DNA of 64,000 nucleotides from Diphasiastrum complanatum. Lineage: Eukaryota; Streptophyta; Lycopodiopsida; Lycopodiales; Lycopodiaceae. Below, in pieces: positions 24,476 through 34,539 of this stretch (position 1 is its first letter; each line of letters begins with the position of its first letter). The stretch is from contig CM055106.1 of the NCBI GenBank assembly GCA_029204225.1, forward strand, positions 9,660,274-9,724,273, in the 5' to 3' direction. A model generated the notes under the pieces. The model searched no databases. It had not been told where the DNA came from and saw only the letters and a list, made by a program, of their open reading frames with translations. The translations under genes were made by a program, and so were the position numbers.

Positions 24476-25259
24476 ACTGCTTGAAACTTCTGCCTTAGGC
24501 TAAGAACAGTATGCCGAAGCCAGCAGTGATGTCAGAAGTTGAAAATAATGACCTGCACTTTTTTCTTACCAGGCCACTCGCCGCTTTTCCACCAATTTGA
24601 AAGCCAAATCGGCGTCGCCTTCCGAAATGCACTCAATCGTCAACTCCCAACAACGTGCCCAATGGAATGGTGAAATCACTTCTGGCGTACTTGGAACACT
24701 TTTTTTGCTGCAATCACTTTGTTTTGCTATACCGTACTTGCAAGTACAGTCCGGGTGCCCTTTGTTTGGAGGTTATAGCCTTTCGTTTGGGTCAAAACGG
24801 GCAAAGGACCCAAAAATAGAGACTTTTCTAGTTTTTGAACTGTTTCTTCACAATGAAGAAACTTCACTCTTCACTTGTGAAGGGACCCAACTCAACTTGC
24901 AGTATAAAATTTTTTGATGAAGTTGAAGGCCAGAATGCACTTCACTTCTTCAGGGCCCTATTCAAAGCTCATCCAATGGCTGAACCAAATCTTGTGGTCC
25001 AAATTTCTTTCCCATCACAGGTTCTGGACCCTCGATTCATCTGACACCTCATCCAAAGGTCCAAACTGCATCTGGGCATTGAACCATGCTCCTATAGTCG
25101 CTATGGTCTTCGAGACACTATGCTGACTATTGCGTTGGGCACGCGAACAGCCCGCGACCTCCCTGCTTGCGGCCGTGCCTCCCTTCTCTGAAAATGTCAG
25201 ATCAAGCTCTCCTGTGGATCGTTTTGAGCACAATTTGAGGCCTGGAGCAGGGTCGACCT
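24476..25259. other. DNA upstream of copia D gag, no domain recognised
   Basis: No primer-binding site is found directly upstream of the D gag. The stretch is moderately GC-rich with several GAAG/CTTC-type repeats (near 24840-24950, e.g. GAAGAAACTTCACTCTTCAC). It may be D leader plus unrelated DNA. Confidence 0.4.
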
Positions 25260-25636
25260 ACTGAATCCATGATTGTAGAGTGTTCAGTCAGAAATTTCCA
25301 TGGAGAAACGGTGATTTTAGCTCCACTTGAGATCCAATCACTATGAAGTCAATTGCTACACAAACTAGACTCCTATAGCTTTCAAACTAGCTATCAAGCA
25401 TCAAATTTGGCTCACACATGGAAGAGAACTAAAGGACTGAATTTTGTTGTCCTAAGACACATCTCTGAGTAGGAAAATCCGTATAATATCAGAAACGTTT
25501 CAATCCTTATGATAATGAATTATTTTGATCAATAGATGCTTGAGATAGCATGGGAGATGCAAACTAGTCTCTCTAGATCTAGATTTTCAAGAAAATTTTG
25601 AACCTTTGGATGAAACAAGCATCAAATACTTAGGTA
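25260..25636 (-). other. Leader remnant of copia E
   Basis: Between the PBS at 25637 and the GC-richer DNA below 25260. It resembles copia leaders in composition and contains an AGCTAGTTTGAAAGCTATAG block like the AGCTTGATGGAAAGCTTATG block of the C/F leaders. No gag follows. Confidence 0.45.
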
Positions 25637-25649
25637 GGCTCTGATACCA
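25637..25649 (-). promoter_or_regulatory. Primer-binding site, copia E
   Basis: Minus strand TGGTATCAGAGCC, the canonical initiator Met-tRNA site, immediately inside an LTR ending ..AATTTAACA. Confidence 0.9.
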
Positions 25650-26450
25650 TGTTAAATTTCACATGTGTGGGAATGCCCTAAAGTGTGTGATTGATCTCCT
25701 AAGCAAGCTTGTGCACTTGCCAATGGATTCTAGATTGATTTCCAAGATTTAGATCAAAAAGCAAGGCATAGAGGCAAAGATGGATGAAATTGTTGATAAC
25801 CAAAGTTCATACACATGAAAGGAAAAGCTTCTTGAAAATACAAAGGAAAATTAAGCTCCTATCCTTGGGTAGAGAGAGAATAGAGCTAATTCAAACTCGT
25901 GTAGAGAAAGAAAATCAAACAAGCAAATCTCACCAACAAGATTGACTCAAACCTCAACTTGATTAATGATCATAAGGAGAAGTACATATAGAGTGTGTGG
26001 AGATCCCTCCTTGCATCCTATTGGATCCCTAATCATAGCCTATTGCATTCTATTGGACCCCTAATCATAGCTTCGTCAATTCTATTGGACTCCTAATCAT
26101 AGCCTCCTTAATTCTATTGGATCTCTAATGAGGATCTCTTGATTCCTATTGGACCCCTTGACCAAGGCCGACCCTTTGACTTCATCACTCTTCAAATTGT
26201 ATTGTCACAAGTGTCAAGACCCTATTCATATGTCTATCTAGCTCAAGATTACATCATGACTCATTTTTGGCTCAATAGAGGCACTACATGTGAACATTGC
26301 CAATTTGCCATCTATGCCAATTTTTGGCCCTATCATAACTCTACACAAAGAAGATTGTCCTAAAAACTTAGAAGACCCCTAAAGCTATAATAAACTATTT
26401 TACACATGTGGGAACATGCTCCACACATGTGAAATGTACTTTCAAGGACA
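25650..26450 (-). mobile_element. 5' LTR of copia E (outer border uncertain)
   Basis: The inner border is set by the PBS. The LTR carries TTCACATGTGTGG near its inner end and ACACATGTG motifs near 26402-26440. It includes the 32-bp tandem repeat. No second LTR for comparison is in the window, so the outer border near 26450 is a guess from the start of the neighbouring A' sequence. Confidence 0.55.
26006..26160. repeat. 32-bp tandem repeat, five units, inside an LTR
   Basis: CTATTGGA recurs at 26018, 26050, 26082, 26114 and 26146, exactly 32 bp apart; the unit also contains CCCTAATCATAGCCT. Confidence 0.95.
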
Positions 26451-26529
26451 CTATTCTCTATATCAATTATGAAAGTTACTGTAAAATCATAGAAAGGAGG
26501 ATTATACTTAGGATGGAGATAATTCTTAA

Positions 26530-27327
26530 GGTGGATCAAAGTAGTGTGGTCAAATCTATGCTAAAACTAGTTGAAGAGGGATTGTGAAAAAATCAACTAG
26601 TTAAGTTGAGATATTTTGGCAATTTTGAGGCCAACATGGAATTTCAACTTAGAGATAGATTCTTTTATGTCAATAAAGGCCTAAATAGTGTTTGTACTAT
26701 TTTTGCAAGTAGATAAGTAGATGAGGTCAGATTTGGACCCATTCTAATTGGCTAATCTAGATACATTGCATCTAGTCACTAAAAACTAGGTTTTTGGTGA
26801 AGTACCTAGAAGTTTCTATTTTAGGGTTAGTTTAGTGGCCAAATTAAATTTCAGAAGCTATAGATGCACTACCAATTGGAGAAATGACCTTTGTATTCTC
26901 TTTCTATGTGGAGAATTCATCTCTTTTGATTATATGTCCATCTCTTGCATATTTCTCAAGATATCTTGATTTCTAGTGTACAGAATGTGAATTTTCTTGT
27001 TGTACTTGGATCCACACGTGTGAAAGACTGTATGTTGTTGTTGTTTTATGGACAGGGACAATACCATAATAGATCTAAGTGTTTATCAACAAATCTACAT
27101 GTATTTTGCAATTCTAGAATGTGTAGAATTTGAATTTCTAGTATATAGAATGTGAATTTTCTTGTTGTACTTGGATCCACACGTGTGAAAGATTGTATGC
27201 TGCTACTATTGTATGGACAGGGACAATACCATAATAGATCTAAGTGTTTATTATCAAATCTACAAGATTCTCAAGATATTATCAAATCTACAAGATTCTC
27301 AAGATATTTTGGTCTGATTTTATCACA
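26530..27327 (+). mobile_element. 3' end and LTR of a family A-related copia (A')
   Basis: CTATGCTAAAACTAGTTGAA followed by GAGGGA (26557-26581) matches the polypurine tract region of copia A1. The LTR starts at TGTGAAAAAATCAACTAG (26583) and contains the GGATCCACACGTGTGAAA block and a TGGACAGGGACAATACCATAA block equivalent to A1 LTR sequence. It ends at TCACA (27327), like A1. A 165-bp internal duplication distinguishes it. Internal coding sequence is missing to the left. Confidence 0.75.
26973..27302. repeat. 165-bp tandem duplication inside the A' LTR
   Basis: GAATGTGAATTTTCTTGTTG occurs at 26983 and 27148, and homology runs through GGATCCACACGTGTGAAAG and AATAGATCTAAGTGTTTAT in both copies. 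A smaller duplication, TATCAAATCTACAAGATTCT, follows at the right end (27253 and 27281). Confidence 0.95.
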
Positions 27328-27746
27328 CCCTCCACCTCTTTACTCGTCACTTTCACAGTACCTTCACAAACCTCATATCTATGATTTAGAGGCTCGATGA
27401 CTAAATCCACATTTTTCGTGCCATTACTCGTCAATTTTGAATTTTTTCTCCATCCCTACAATTTCAAGTACATTAATTGAAAATTATTTTGGTAGACCGT
27501 AGTGAGTAAAAAATTTTATTACTCACCAATATTTCTAGCTAACAGCTCTAAGAGAAGGATTTTTTTTTTTTATTTTTCATAAAAAAGAAATGAATGAATT
27601 TATTAATTCACTCTTATGACAATAGATTCTGATCTTCACTCATGGTCCATAGGCAACTCGCTGAGTAATTAGGATTATTTCCCGATTACTTGCGCCATTA
27701 CTCACACCTACCTGTGAAGAATTGTAAAACATATCTATCTTACATA
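27328..27746. other. Spacer between the A' LTR and the family C LTR
   Basis: No coding or element sequence recognised. A run of T (27559-27568) and AT-rich sequence only. Confidence 0.5.
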
Positions 27747-28570
27747 TGTTGATTTTGGGGATTCTACCCATGTAAATTAATTGTACATATCCAAGATGTG
27801 TGAATTGAGCACATATCCTTGTAGAATAGGGCGAGTTTGGGTTATGTAGATCAAGTTCCAATGACATGCATAAAGCCTAGTTGGTCTAGTTTGACATGCA
27901 ACAATGTTCACAATGTCTAGATTGACATGCATGTATATTTACACATAGAAATGGTCTAATATGACCTTGTAGAAACTCGAGCCATCATAAATGCATTGTG
28001 TCCTAAGTTTCCATTGTGACATGCAAGGCATGCAAATATAGTAATGGACACATGCATGTAGTTTTGTATTTATTTAGTTGAGAAATTGACATTTGGAGAA
28101 AGTAGGTAGAAGTTAGGTGCAATCTTTGCATGCAAGCTGTTAGTTGTCAATATAGTGGTAGTTTGCACTTGAATAGGTGTAGGGAATGCATTGAATGCTA
28201 GTAGTACCACGAATTTTGGCTCTCCTATATATGTACATATGGTTCTCATTCATTTCTAATGATGAATCAAGCTTTTGTAAGGTCTTCATGTCAAAATTGG
28301 ATCTCATGCTATTTTGCTTGTAATTGTATTCTCTCTCTAACTCGAGATAAGTGTCTTCTTCATACATTATTATGCTTGTGTAATTTTCCTATTTGTGATG
28401 AATTAATGTAGCTTTGATCTGTAGCATTCTAGATTGTGCTCTAGCCTCAGATCTGTGTAGATTGTAGCATTACTCTGCAGGTGATCTATGTGCTACCATA
28501 AAGCATGGTAAAGATCATTCACACTTTTGATGTGGTTCCCCACACGTGTGAAGTTGTTGGATTTTCAACA
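27747..28570 (+). mobile_element. 5' LTR of the plus-strand family C copia
   Basis: Starts TGTTGATTTTGGGG and ends TTCAACA directly before the PBS. It is homologous in inverted orientation to the LTR at 13650-14297. It holds CCACACGTGTGAAG near its end (28535-28548) and CTCTCTCTAACTCGAG (28331-28346). The preceding five bases are ACATA; no matching 3' LTR is found, so the target duplication cannot be tested. Confidence 0.75.
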
Positions 28571-28583
28571 TGGTATCAGAGCC
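28571..28583 (+). promoter_or_regulatory. Primer-binding site, family C plus copy
   Basis: TGGTATCAGAGCC, canonical copia initiator Met-tRNA site abutting the LTR end. Confidence 0.95.
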
Positions 28584-28899
28584 ATACCATGCTTTGAATG
28601 CTACTAACAATAGGTGTATGAAGAATTTTGTGACAATTCAAGCTAGGAAGCTGTCTAGCACTTTTCTGCTATCTATTCTTGAATAGTTTCTGGATGAATG
28701 AGGTTAGAACTGATATTTTCAGGTCTGAATATAGGTTGTATGGAATTCTGACTTTTCACATGTGTGAAACCAGAATACTTCATTTCATTCTATTTCCTTG
28801 ATGTTAGATCCAAATGTAGTGACATTATAGCTTGCTGGAAAGCTAGAAGAGTCTACTTTCCATTGCAATTAGTTCCAAATCAATCTGATGACCTAGTAG

Positions 28900-29890
28900 G
28901 AGTTATAAGCTCTTAAAGGAGGGTAGGGAGTGACCCAAAACCTGAGAAAAGAATATTCAAATCTTGTGAAAACTTATGCTATCATGGAGGAGCTACCAAC
29001 TTTGGAAGCTCTGCATGATGTTCTTATTGCTGAAGAATGCAGGAAAATGAACAAGTTGCTGAATATCAACACACTTTCAAGGATGGATGGTGGTTATGGA
29101 AAAGCTCACTTTGCCAAGGACAAGTCAAGAGGGAGGATCAAGAACAAATTTTCTCAAGCCTTCACCAAGGACAAATCAAAGGACAAAGCAAAGGACAAAG
29201 ACCAAGGAGTAGAAGATGATTCAGCTCATTCTTCTATCTTCAAGAAGAAGACTCAAGAAGATCAAGCCAATTTTACCATAGAAGATTCACATGCAAGTTG
29301 TGGAGAGGCATCTCTCATGATGTATATCTTCTCCTCTTTACTCTTTAATGATGTATCTTGGTATATTCATAGTGGTGCATCATCACACATGAGTTGCACT
29401 TAAAGTTATTTTGTTTCTCTAGAACCTTTTCAAGAACGTAAAGAATCAATATACACAGCTGTTGGTGATGCATGTTCAATTGAAGGAGTTGGAATTTGTT
29501 CCTTGAATCTTGCATCTTCTATGAGTTTATCACTTTCCAATGTACTTTATGTTCCTAATCTCACAAAAAATGTGATTAGTGTTGGAAAGTTATGTGTGGT
29601 TTTGAAGTGGAATTTAATGTCAATAATTGTATTATAAAGAAAGGTGATGAGACCCTAGCAAGTGGATCTAGATAGGGAGGCATTTTCAAGCTAGATGTGC
29701 ATGAAAGTGCAAGTACATGTGATGTTGCATTGATGACTTGTGTTTCCAAGGAGGAAGTATGGCATAGGAGGTTGCATGTTTCCAATTTCAGATCTATGCC
29801 TATTATGGTCAAGGAGATCAAGCCAAGAGAGGCTTTTCTATGGCAAAATCACATATGGATCCATATTTGATGTCTTCTACCAAGACAAAA
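28900..29890 (+). pseudogene. Family C copia: gag tail, protease, pre-integrase (dead)
   Basis: The gag N-terminal half is deleted; the frame enters at the YSNLVKTYAIMEELPTLEAL block, then the basic region (KDKSKDKAKDKD). The zinc knuckle is missing. Protease reads WYIHSGASSHM (near 29365): the catalytic Asp of the DSGAS motif is replaced by His. Pre-integrase EVWHRRLHVSNFRSM follows near 29760. A stop lies at 29401 and frames shift after 29600. Sequence similarity to the integrase is lost after about 29890, where ORF X begins. Confidence 0.8.
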
Positions 29891-29899
29891 CATCCTATG

Positions 29900-31200
29900 G
29901 AGTTGAAACACTCGGATGTTGACCTTTCTTCATCAACAAGCAAGGAAGTTGCCTCTTGATTTTCTACTCTTATTGATGGTTTCACAAGTAACCAATGGCT
30001 ATGTCTTGTCTCTTCAAGTTTCATGGTGCATGTGTATTTTCCATTATGCAAAGCTTTTTGGAGTTATGGAGCTATTAGAAGGATTGCACTATATGGAGTT
30101 TTGTTCAACTATAAGCCTAAGGTTGTGTACCTTAGTGTTTTTGAAGGTTATTGCTTTGCATGTGTTTTCTTGGAAGCCTGGAAGGATGGAGATCCAAGTC
30201 TATGGATCATGGTTGGATGCTTATCCACCAAGGAAGGCTACATAGCCTTTACACTCTCTATCTTGAAGGTGCTTGAGCATGGAGAAACTATTGATTATGA
30301 AGATCTATCTTCTATCTTGGAAGAGGCCGAGAGCACAGTTTCTCTAAACACATCAAAAGTTCATTCTATGGAGAAAAGCCAACTTATGATGGGGTCGAGA
30401 TTTGAGGAGGAGTATCCTCAACATGCATATCCAAAAAGATCTTCATGCTACAAGGCCGAGTCCTTGTTGTTCTTATTTCATGAAAAATAAAGAACAAGTA
30501 AAGGTGGTATTCATTTTATTTTACTCACCTATGGTTCTCTTTCTTTGGTTGATGTTATATCTTGCTTAATTGAGATTTTCTTATCTCAAAGATCAAGTAA
30601 GACTATTCTAGTTTTGAATGAAGTCTTTAGTTTGTAATTCATTCTTGTCATTGGTGACTTGATTATGTTTCCAAAACATCTAGAAAGCAAGATATTGTAT
30701 CATCATTTGTATGCTCTTAAATTGAGTAAGAGCAAGTATGAGTTTAGTACTCATAGTTTGAAAAAAGGAGTTTTCTCATGTTTTGAGGCATATTGTGAAC
30801 TTCTTTTGAGAGTAAGTGAAACATCTAATGAGAAAACTTACATCCTTAAGAAAGTATTTAGCCTCAATGAGATCAAGTTAGAGTATGATTTTAAGATTAG
30901 ATCCAGTTTGGATAGAGTTCATAGAGTTTGGACTAATAAAGCTAGCGTGTTTAATCTTGAATATTGCTCATGGTATAATCTTGATCTATATGGTCTTTGT
31001 GATCATGTCAAGGCATGGAAGCCTCGGATTTTTTAGATTCTTATGCAGCCATTTTCATGCATATGGAGTTCTCAAACCAGGATCTACATCAGACACGGAG
31101 GAGGCATCTCAACATAGTGGCAGATTGGTGGAAAAATTTTCAAAGGCATTTGGAAAAGATTTCTATCAAAGAGATCTTATCGAGGATTTGGTAAGCATGC
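29900..31200 (+). pseudogene. ORF X copy 2, unknown protein
   Basis: Open stretches in a largely common frame (30023-30490, 30659-31036) contain YLSVFEGYCFA, IMVGCLSTKEG, MGSRFEEEYPQ, GGIHF, KTILVL, EYDFKIRSSLDRVHRVW and HVKAWKPRIF. All blocks appear in the same order in the minus-strand copy at 19.2-20.3 kb; the most conserved DNA is a near-identical run around ATGGTTGGATGCTTATCC (30210-30227 here). It sits where an env-like or extra 3' ORF would sit, between pol remnant and a polypurine-like tract. Stops and frameshifts break it. No family recognised; a captured host gene is possible. Confidence 0.6.
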
Positions 31201-31292
31201 TACTATGATGGATTATTTGGATCTTCACATCAAATACAAAACAAAGAATCCATACACAAAGGATCTTCATCAACATCAGATAGATATATATT

Positions 31293-31303
31293 TTAAGGAG
31301 GAG
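31293..31303 (+). promoter_or_regulatory. Polypurine tract candidate after ORF X
   Basis: TTAAGGAGGAG followed by TGCTGAGATGACG, the layout of a copia polypurine tract and LTR start (compare GAGGAGGAG|TGTTGA in copia B). The sequence that follows does not match the family C 5' LTR, so the LTR assignment is open. Confidence 0.45.
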
Positions 31304-31499
31304 TGCTGAGATGACGACAATAAAAAAGATCTCCTCCTATGGCCATAGCTTGAAAATCTTCCATCAACATGAAATCCCTTCTCTCTTCTTAGAGAGTTTC
31401 GGACATTGTCATAGGCGTCAGCATCATTCTTGTCATCGTCAATGTCATTGCCATCATTGTCATAGTCTCCTCATAGCATTCTCATCAATATCTTCATCA

Positions 31500-31950
31500 T
31501 TTATCCAAAGACCTTTATCAAACGTGCACTGACGAGATTCTTCGATATCACACTCAAACTGGCCTCCCTCGCCATTGAAATGCATACTTGAATCAGAGGA
31601 CAATAAAAGAAGATTCGACCATATTAGAAATGGGATGTTTTAAATTAAAGTCTGACTCAGAACATGAGTTTTGTAAAACAACATGCTCATTTTGAAACTC
31701 TGACTTGGCATAAGAGCTCACAGAAATAGCGACATCTGCACTTCCAATGGTGCTTTTCTGAGACTTGACTTCAAATTCCAAAAGAAAGCTTGAGAGCAAA
31801 ATTGTGCAAGTGGAAACATAAAGTTCACTTTGCGACACAGATGTCTTGTATATAACGAGATTGATATGGACATGGTGAAAACAATGAGAATATTGAGCAA
31901 AGAAAAAAACAAGCTAAGGTCACTAAAATAAAAATCTAAGCCCACTTATA
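31500..31950 (-). other. Unidentified coding-like remnant with a hydrophobic segment
   Basis: Minus-strand frames give a hydrophobic run (LFFSLLNILIVFTMSISI, about 31905-31855), a Ser-rich stretch (31838-31593), then after a frame change NGEGGQFECDIEESRQCTF (about 31580-31520). The pattern anchor plus Cys-containing part could be a secreted or membrane gene fragment, but I recognise no family. Chance is a real alternative. Confidence 0.2.
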
Positions 31951-33060
31951 GCCTCAATCACAAACCTCAAAAGATATTAAATTCAATGAATGCATTTGAA
32001 ATTTTTATATATCAAATCCTATAAAATTTCAAGTCCACCACTATATAATAAATCACATGCCTCATTTCTACCCATGCTATCTAGGGAGCATAGGATTCAA
32101 GGCCTTTTTTACCAATCAATTTCTTCCTCCGTTACTCGCACCTGCATGTGACTTCTCGATCGACATTTTCCTGGAGAGGGAGCTATTACACAAGATACTA
32201 GCTCGGGAGAATCCGTGAGGATGGCCGGGTATAAGAACTAGCATTTTTGGCGCATAGAATTTAATGATTCTCAGAAGATGCTTTTATTATTTATTATAGC
32301 TTTAGATTACAAAACATTCATATTCATTAATGGCTGAAATTTAGTATTCTAAAACTAGGTAGAATGAGTGAAATTTGTGTTTCTTTGAGATAAATAGTTT
32401 ATAAGATTTTTTCTATTGAGAATTCGACAATCGAATCCCAAAGATCGATACGTGGTATCATTTTCGCGTATCATATATTACTTGTAATACTGCAAATCAA
32501 TATTGGGTATAGACAACTCGTATGATTTGCCAATAATGATCCCTTGATATTATTCATTGTGTCATATATAAAGTATCTGTCTCGTGATAAAACTCTATAA
32601 TAGATTCTTAGCTATAAATTAGGTAAGATGATATCAAAGAGTGATACGTCGTCGTATCGATATAAGGTATCACAGTTTAGGGTGATACAAGAAAAAGATA
32701 CTGAATATTGATTTGTCGTATCATTTTGGAAAATGATCCGTGAGGTCGATACGCAATATTGATTTTCCATATCATATGTTACTTGGACCTACCAAAATTG
32801 ATAAATAACCTTCTCAATTGGTACAAACGATAATGGGACCATTGAACGATACACGGTTGGTTGGCTTTATTAACACATTTTTTATGATTTTTGATGAGCT
32901 TTCTAGTGATATATCTACAAAAAGGTTATATTTTTTCATATTTCAATTTGGCTCTCTAGAATATCCGATACAACCTAACATTTTAGTCACTAATTTGAAA
33001 CTAAGATTAGTTTCTCCTTTTTATCACAGCAAACCCACATAGGAGCTCAAATTTAGAATT
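31951..33060. other. AT-rich DNA with GATACG/CGTATC repeats
   Basis: No gene recognised. From about 32440 to 32790 the sequence is rich in GATACG, CGTATC, GGTATCAC and TCGATACG, with a 43-bp stretch at 32445-32487 repeated in degenerate form at 32746-32788 (TCGATACG, then ATCATAT(A/G)TTACTTG). The many GATACs and GTATCs make mutual inverted repeats. Confidence 0.6.
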
Positions 33061-34281
33061 TTGGATGGATTCGTAACACCTAAAGTAACCCATAAGAAAC
33101 GTAGAATGGGTCACCCACTTGGTGAAGGAGAATCACCTTCAAAGGTCTTCATCGCCCATGAGCCTCCACCACCTAAGAGAATAGCCGCTGAGGATATTAT
33201 TGAGCAACATATCACTTTTCATTCATACGAGACATATTGTGTGATGTTAAAAGGTGAGAAAATTTTTATGGTTATGTCAAGGACAAAGGGATCAGATGTT
33301 TTCGGAGAACCAAAGATGTTTGGACAGATCAGGGGTGTTTACTATGATGAGGACAATGCTTCAAAAATCCTATTCAAGACTGAGAACAAAGAATCATTGA
33401 GGGAGTTGTGTTTCTTGGAGTTGTTTTGTTATGTGGAGAAATGATCCCTTGTCTCAATGAACAAGGAAATAGAGGATTGCTTATCAAAAGACTCAAATTT
33501 GATTCATGTTTTTGCCATGTATTTAACATCAACCAAACAAGCTTCTGCCTTAGTGGCTGCTCCCGAAGGAGAGAGTATTGAACCTGTACCTCGTGGTCAA
33601 AGAAAAGTTATTTGTCCTAAAGGCAAGTGTCCTATGGATGATGCTACTAGATCGAGCCAGGATGCTAATGCACTGGAAGTTCCTAGGGCAGGTTTTGATG
33701 TTGGGGAATTAAATTCACAATAGAACTTGATTCGAGAGAGAATAAAAACTGAAACATTAGTTAGCTCGAAGACCATGGAGCTGCATATTAAGCAGCTTGA
33801 AAGGCCACCAATTGATCCCGTGACTAGTATGAGGCTGCTTAAAGTTAGAGAGCCTCACGATCTACATATACATCTACATCTACATATACATAATTTGAAG
33901 TCCAAGATGAAGATTAATCCCTTGGCAAATCTCCTCCCATTTATTGTAATAGTTGATCATGCCCAATGCTCGCAAAAATCCTCATTCGAATATAGCATGA
34001 TCAACAAGTATAGATATTTTGTAATTGGTGGCTGCCATTCTACAAAGGCGAGAAGACAAGTGGTGAGAGAATACCTGGACTAATCGTATTTTAAAACTAT
34101 AGAGTGCATAATTTATGTTGGTTTGGATGAGTCCAAATTGTTGGCATGGGACCATAATAATGATAATGATTATAGCCTTCGGATGTCCTTTGTATAGAGC
34201 ATTTGATTATTTCATAATGAATATCTTGATTTCTTGAAGACACATGATCGTGTCGGGAGAATTCATTGTTGTAAGAGTTGA
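33061..34281 (+). pseudogene. Pseudogene of an unknown plant protein with a ParB-like pattern
   Basis: One reading frame runs about 1.2 kb with only in-frame stops (33442, 33721, 34081, 34195, 34204) and no frameshift. Near the end, INPLANLLPFIVIVD, then YFVIGGCHSTKARR and, past a stop, ECIIYVGLDESKLLAWDHNN. The I-G-G-x-H-S-x-x-A pattern followed by an L-A-x-x-H-N-x-x-N block resembles ParB/sulfiredoxin-like folds, whose members bind nucleotides or DNA; this is inference from pattern only. N-terminal part has a basic KKRR stretch (33090) and no known domain. Each stop can be made from CGA, CAG or CAA by one C-to-T change. Confidence 0.45.
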
Positions 34282-34282
34282 G

Positions 34283-34536
34283 AATACGATTTAAAACTCA
34301 GCCAAATCAATGCCCATAGCACATCATCAAGTGCATCAAGAAAAGACAAAATGAAATAGCTCTCCATAAACTGTATATTCACAATCGTCCTGAAGTACAA
34401 GGAGAAATTGCTTAAGAACTCGACAAGACGCGTAAAAGAAACGGCCCAACAAATCTAGAGCTAAGCACACGTAATACCGCAAACTTAGAAAGTGATTGTG
34501 AAACAAACTTACGTGTTGATTATTGCTATTTTAACT
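34283..34536 (-). mobile_element. Start of the 3' LTR of copia G (truncated)
   Basis: Follows the polypurine tract GAGGGAGAG (minus strand, 34545-34537) and reads AGTTAAAATAGCAATAATC. As in copia D, AG stands where TG is expected. The inner end is lost against the neighbouring pseudogene at about 34283. Confidence 0.5.
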
Positions 34537-34539
34537 CTC

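Noticed and set aside
24597-25233. Host gene upstream of copia D
   Set aside because: Several overlapping open frames on both strands but no conserved motif, start context or splice structure.
31304-31500. 3' LTR of the plus-strand family C element
   Set aside because: A polypurine-like tract precedes it but the sequence does not match the family C 5' LTR.
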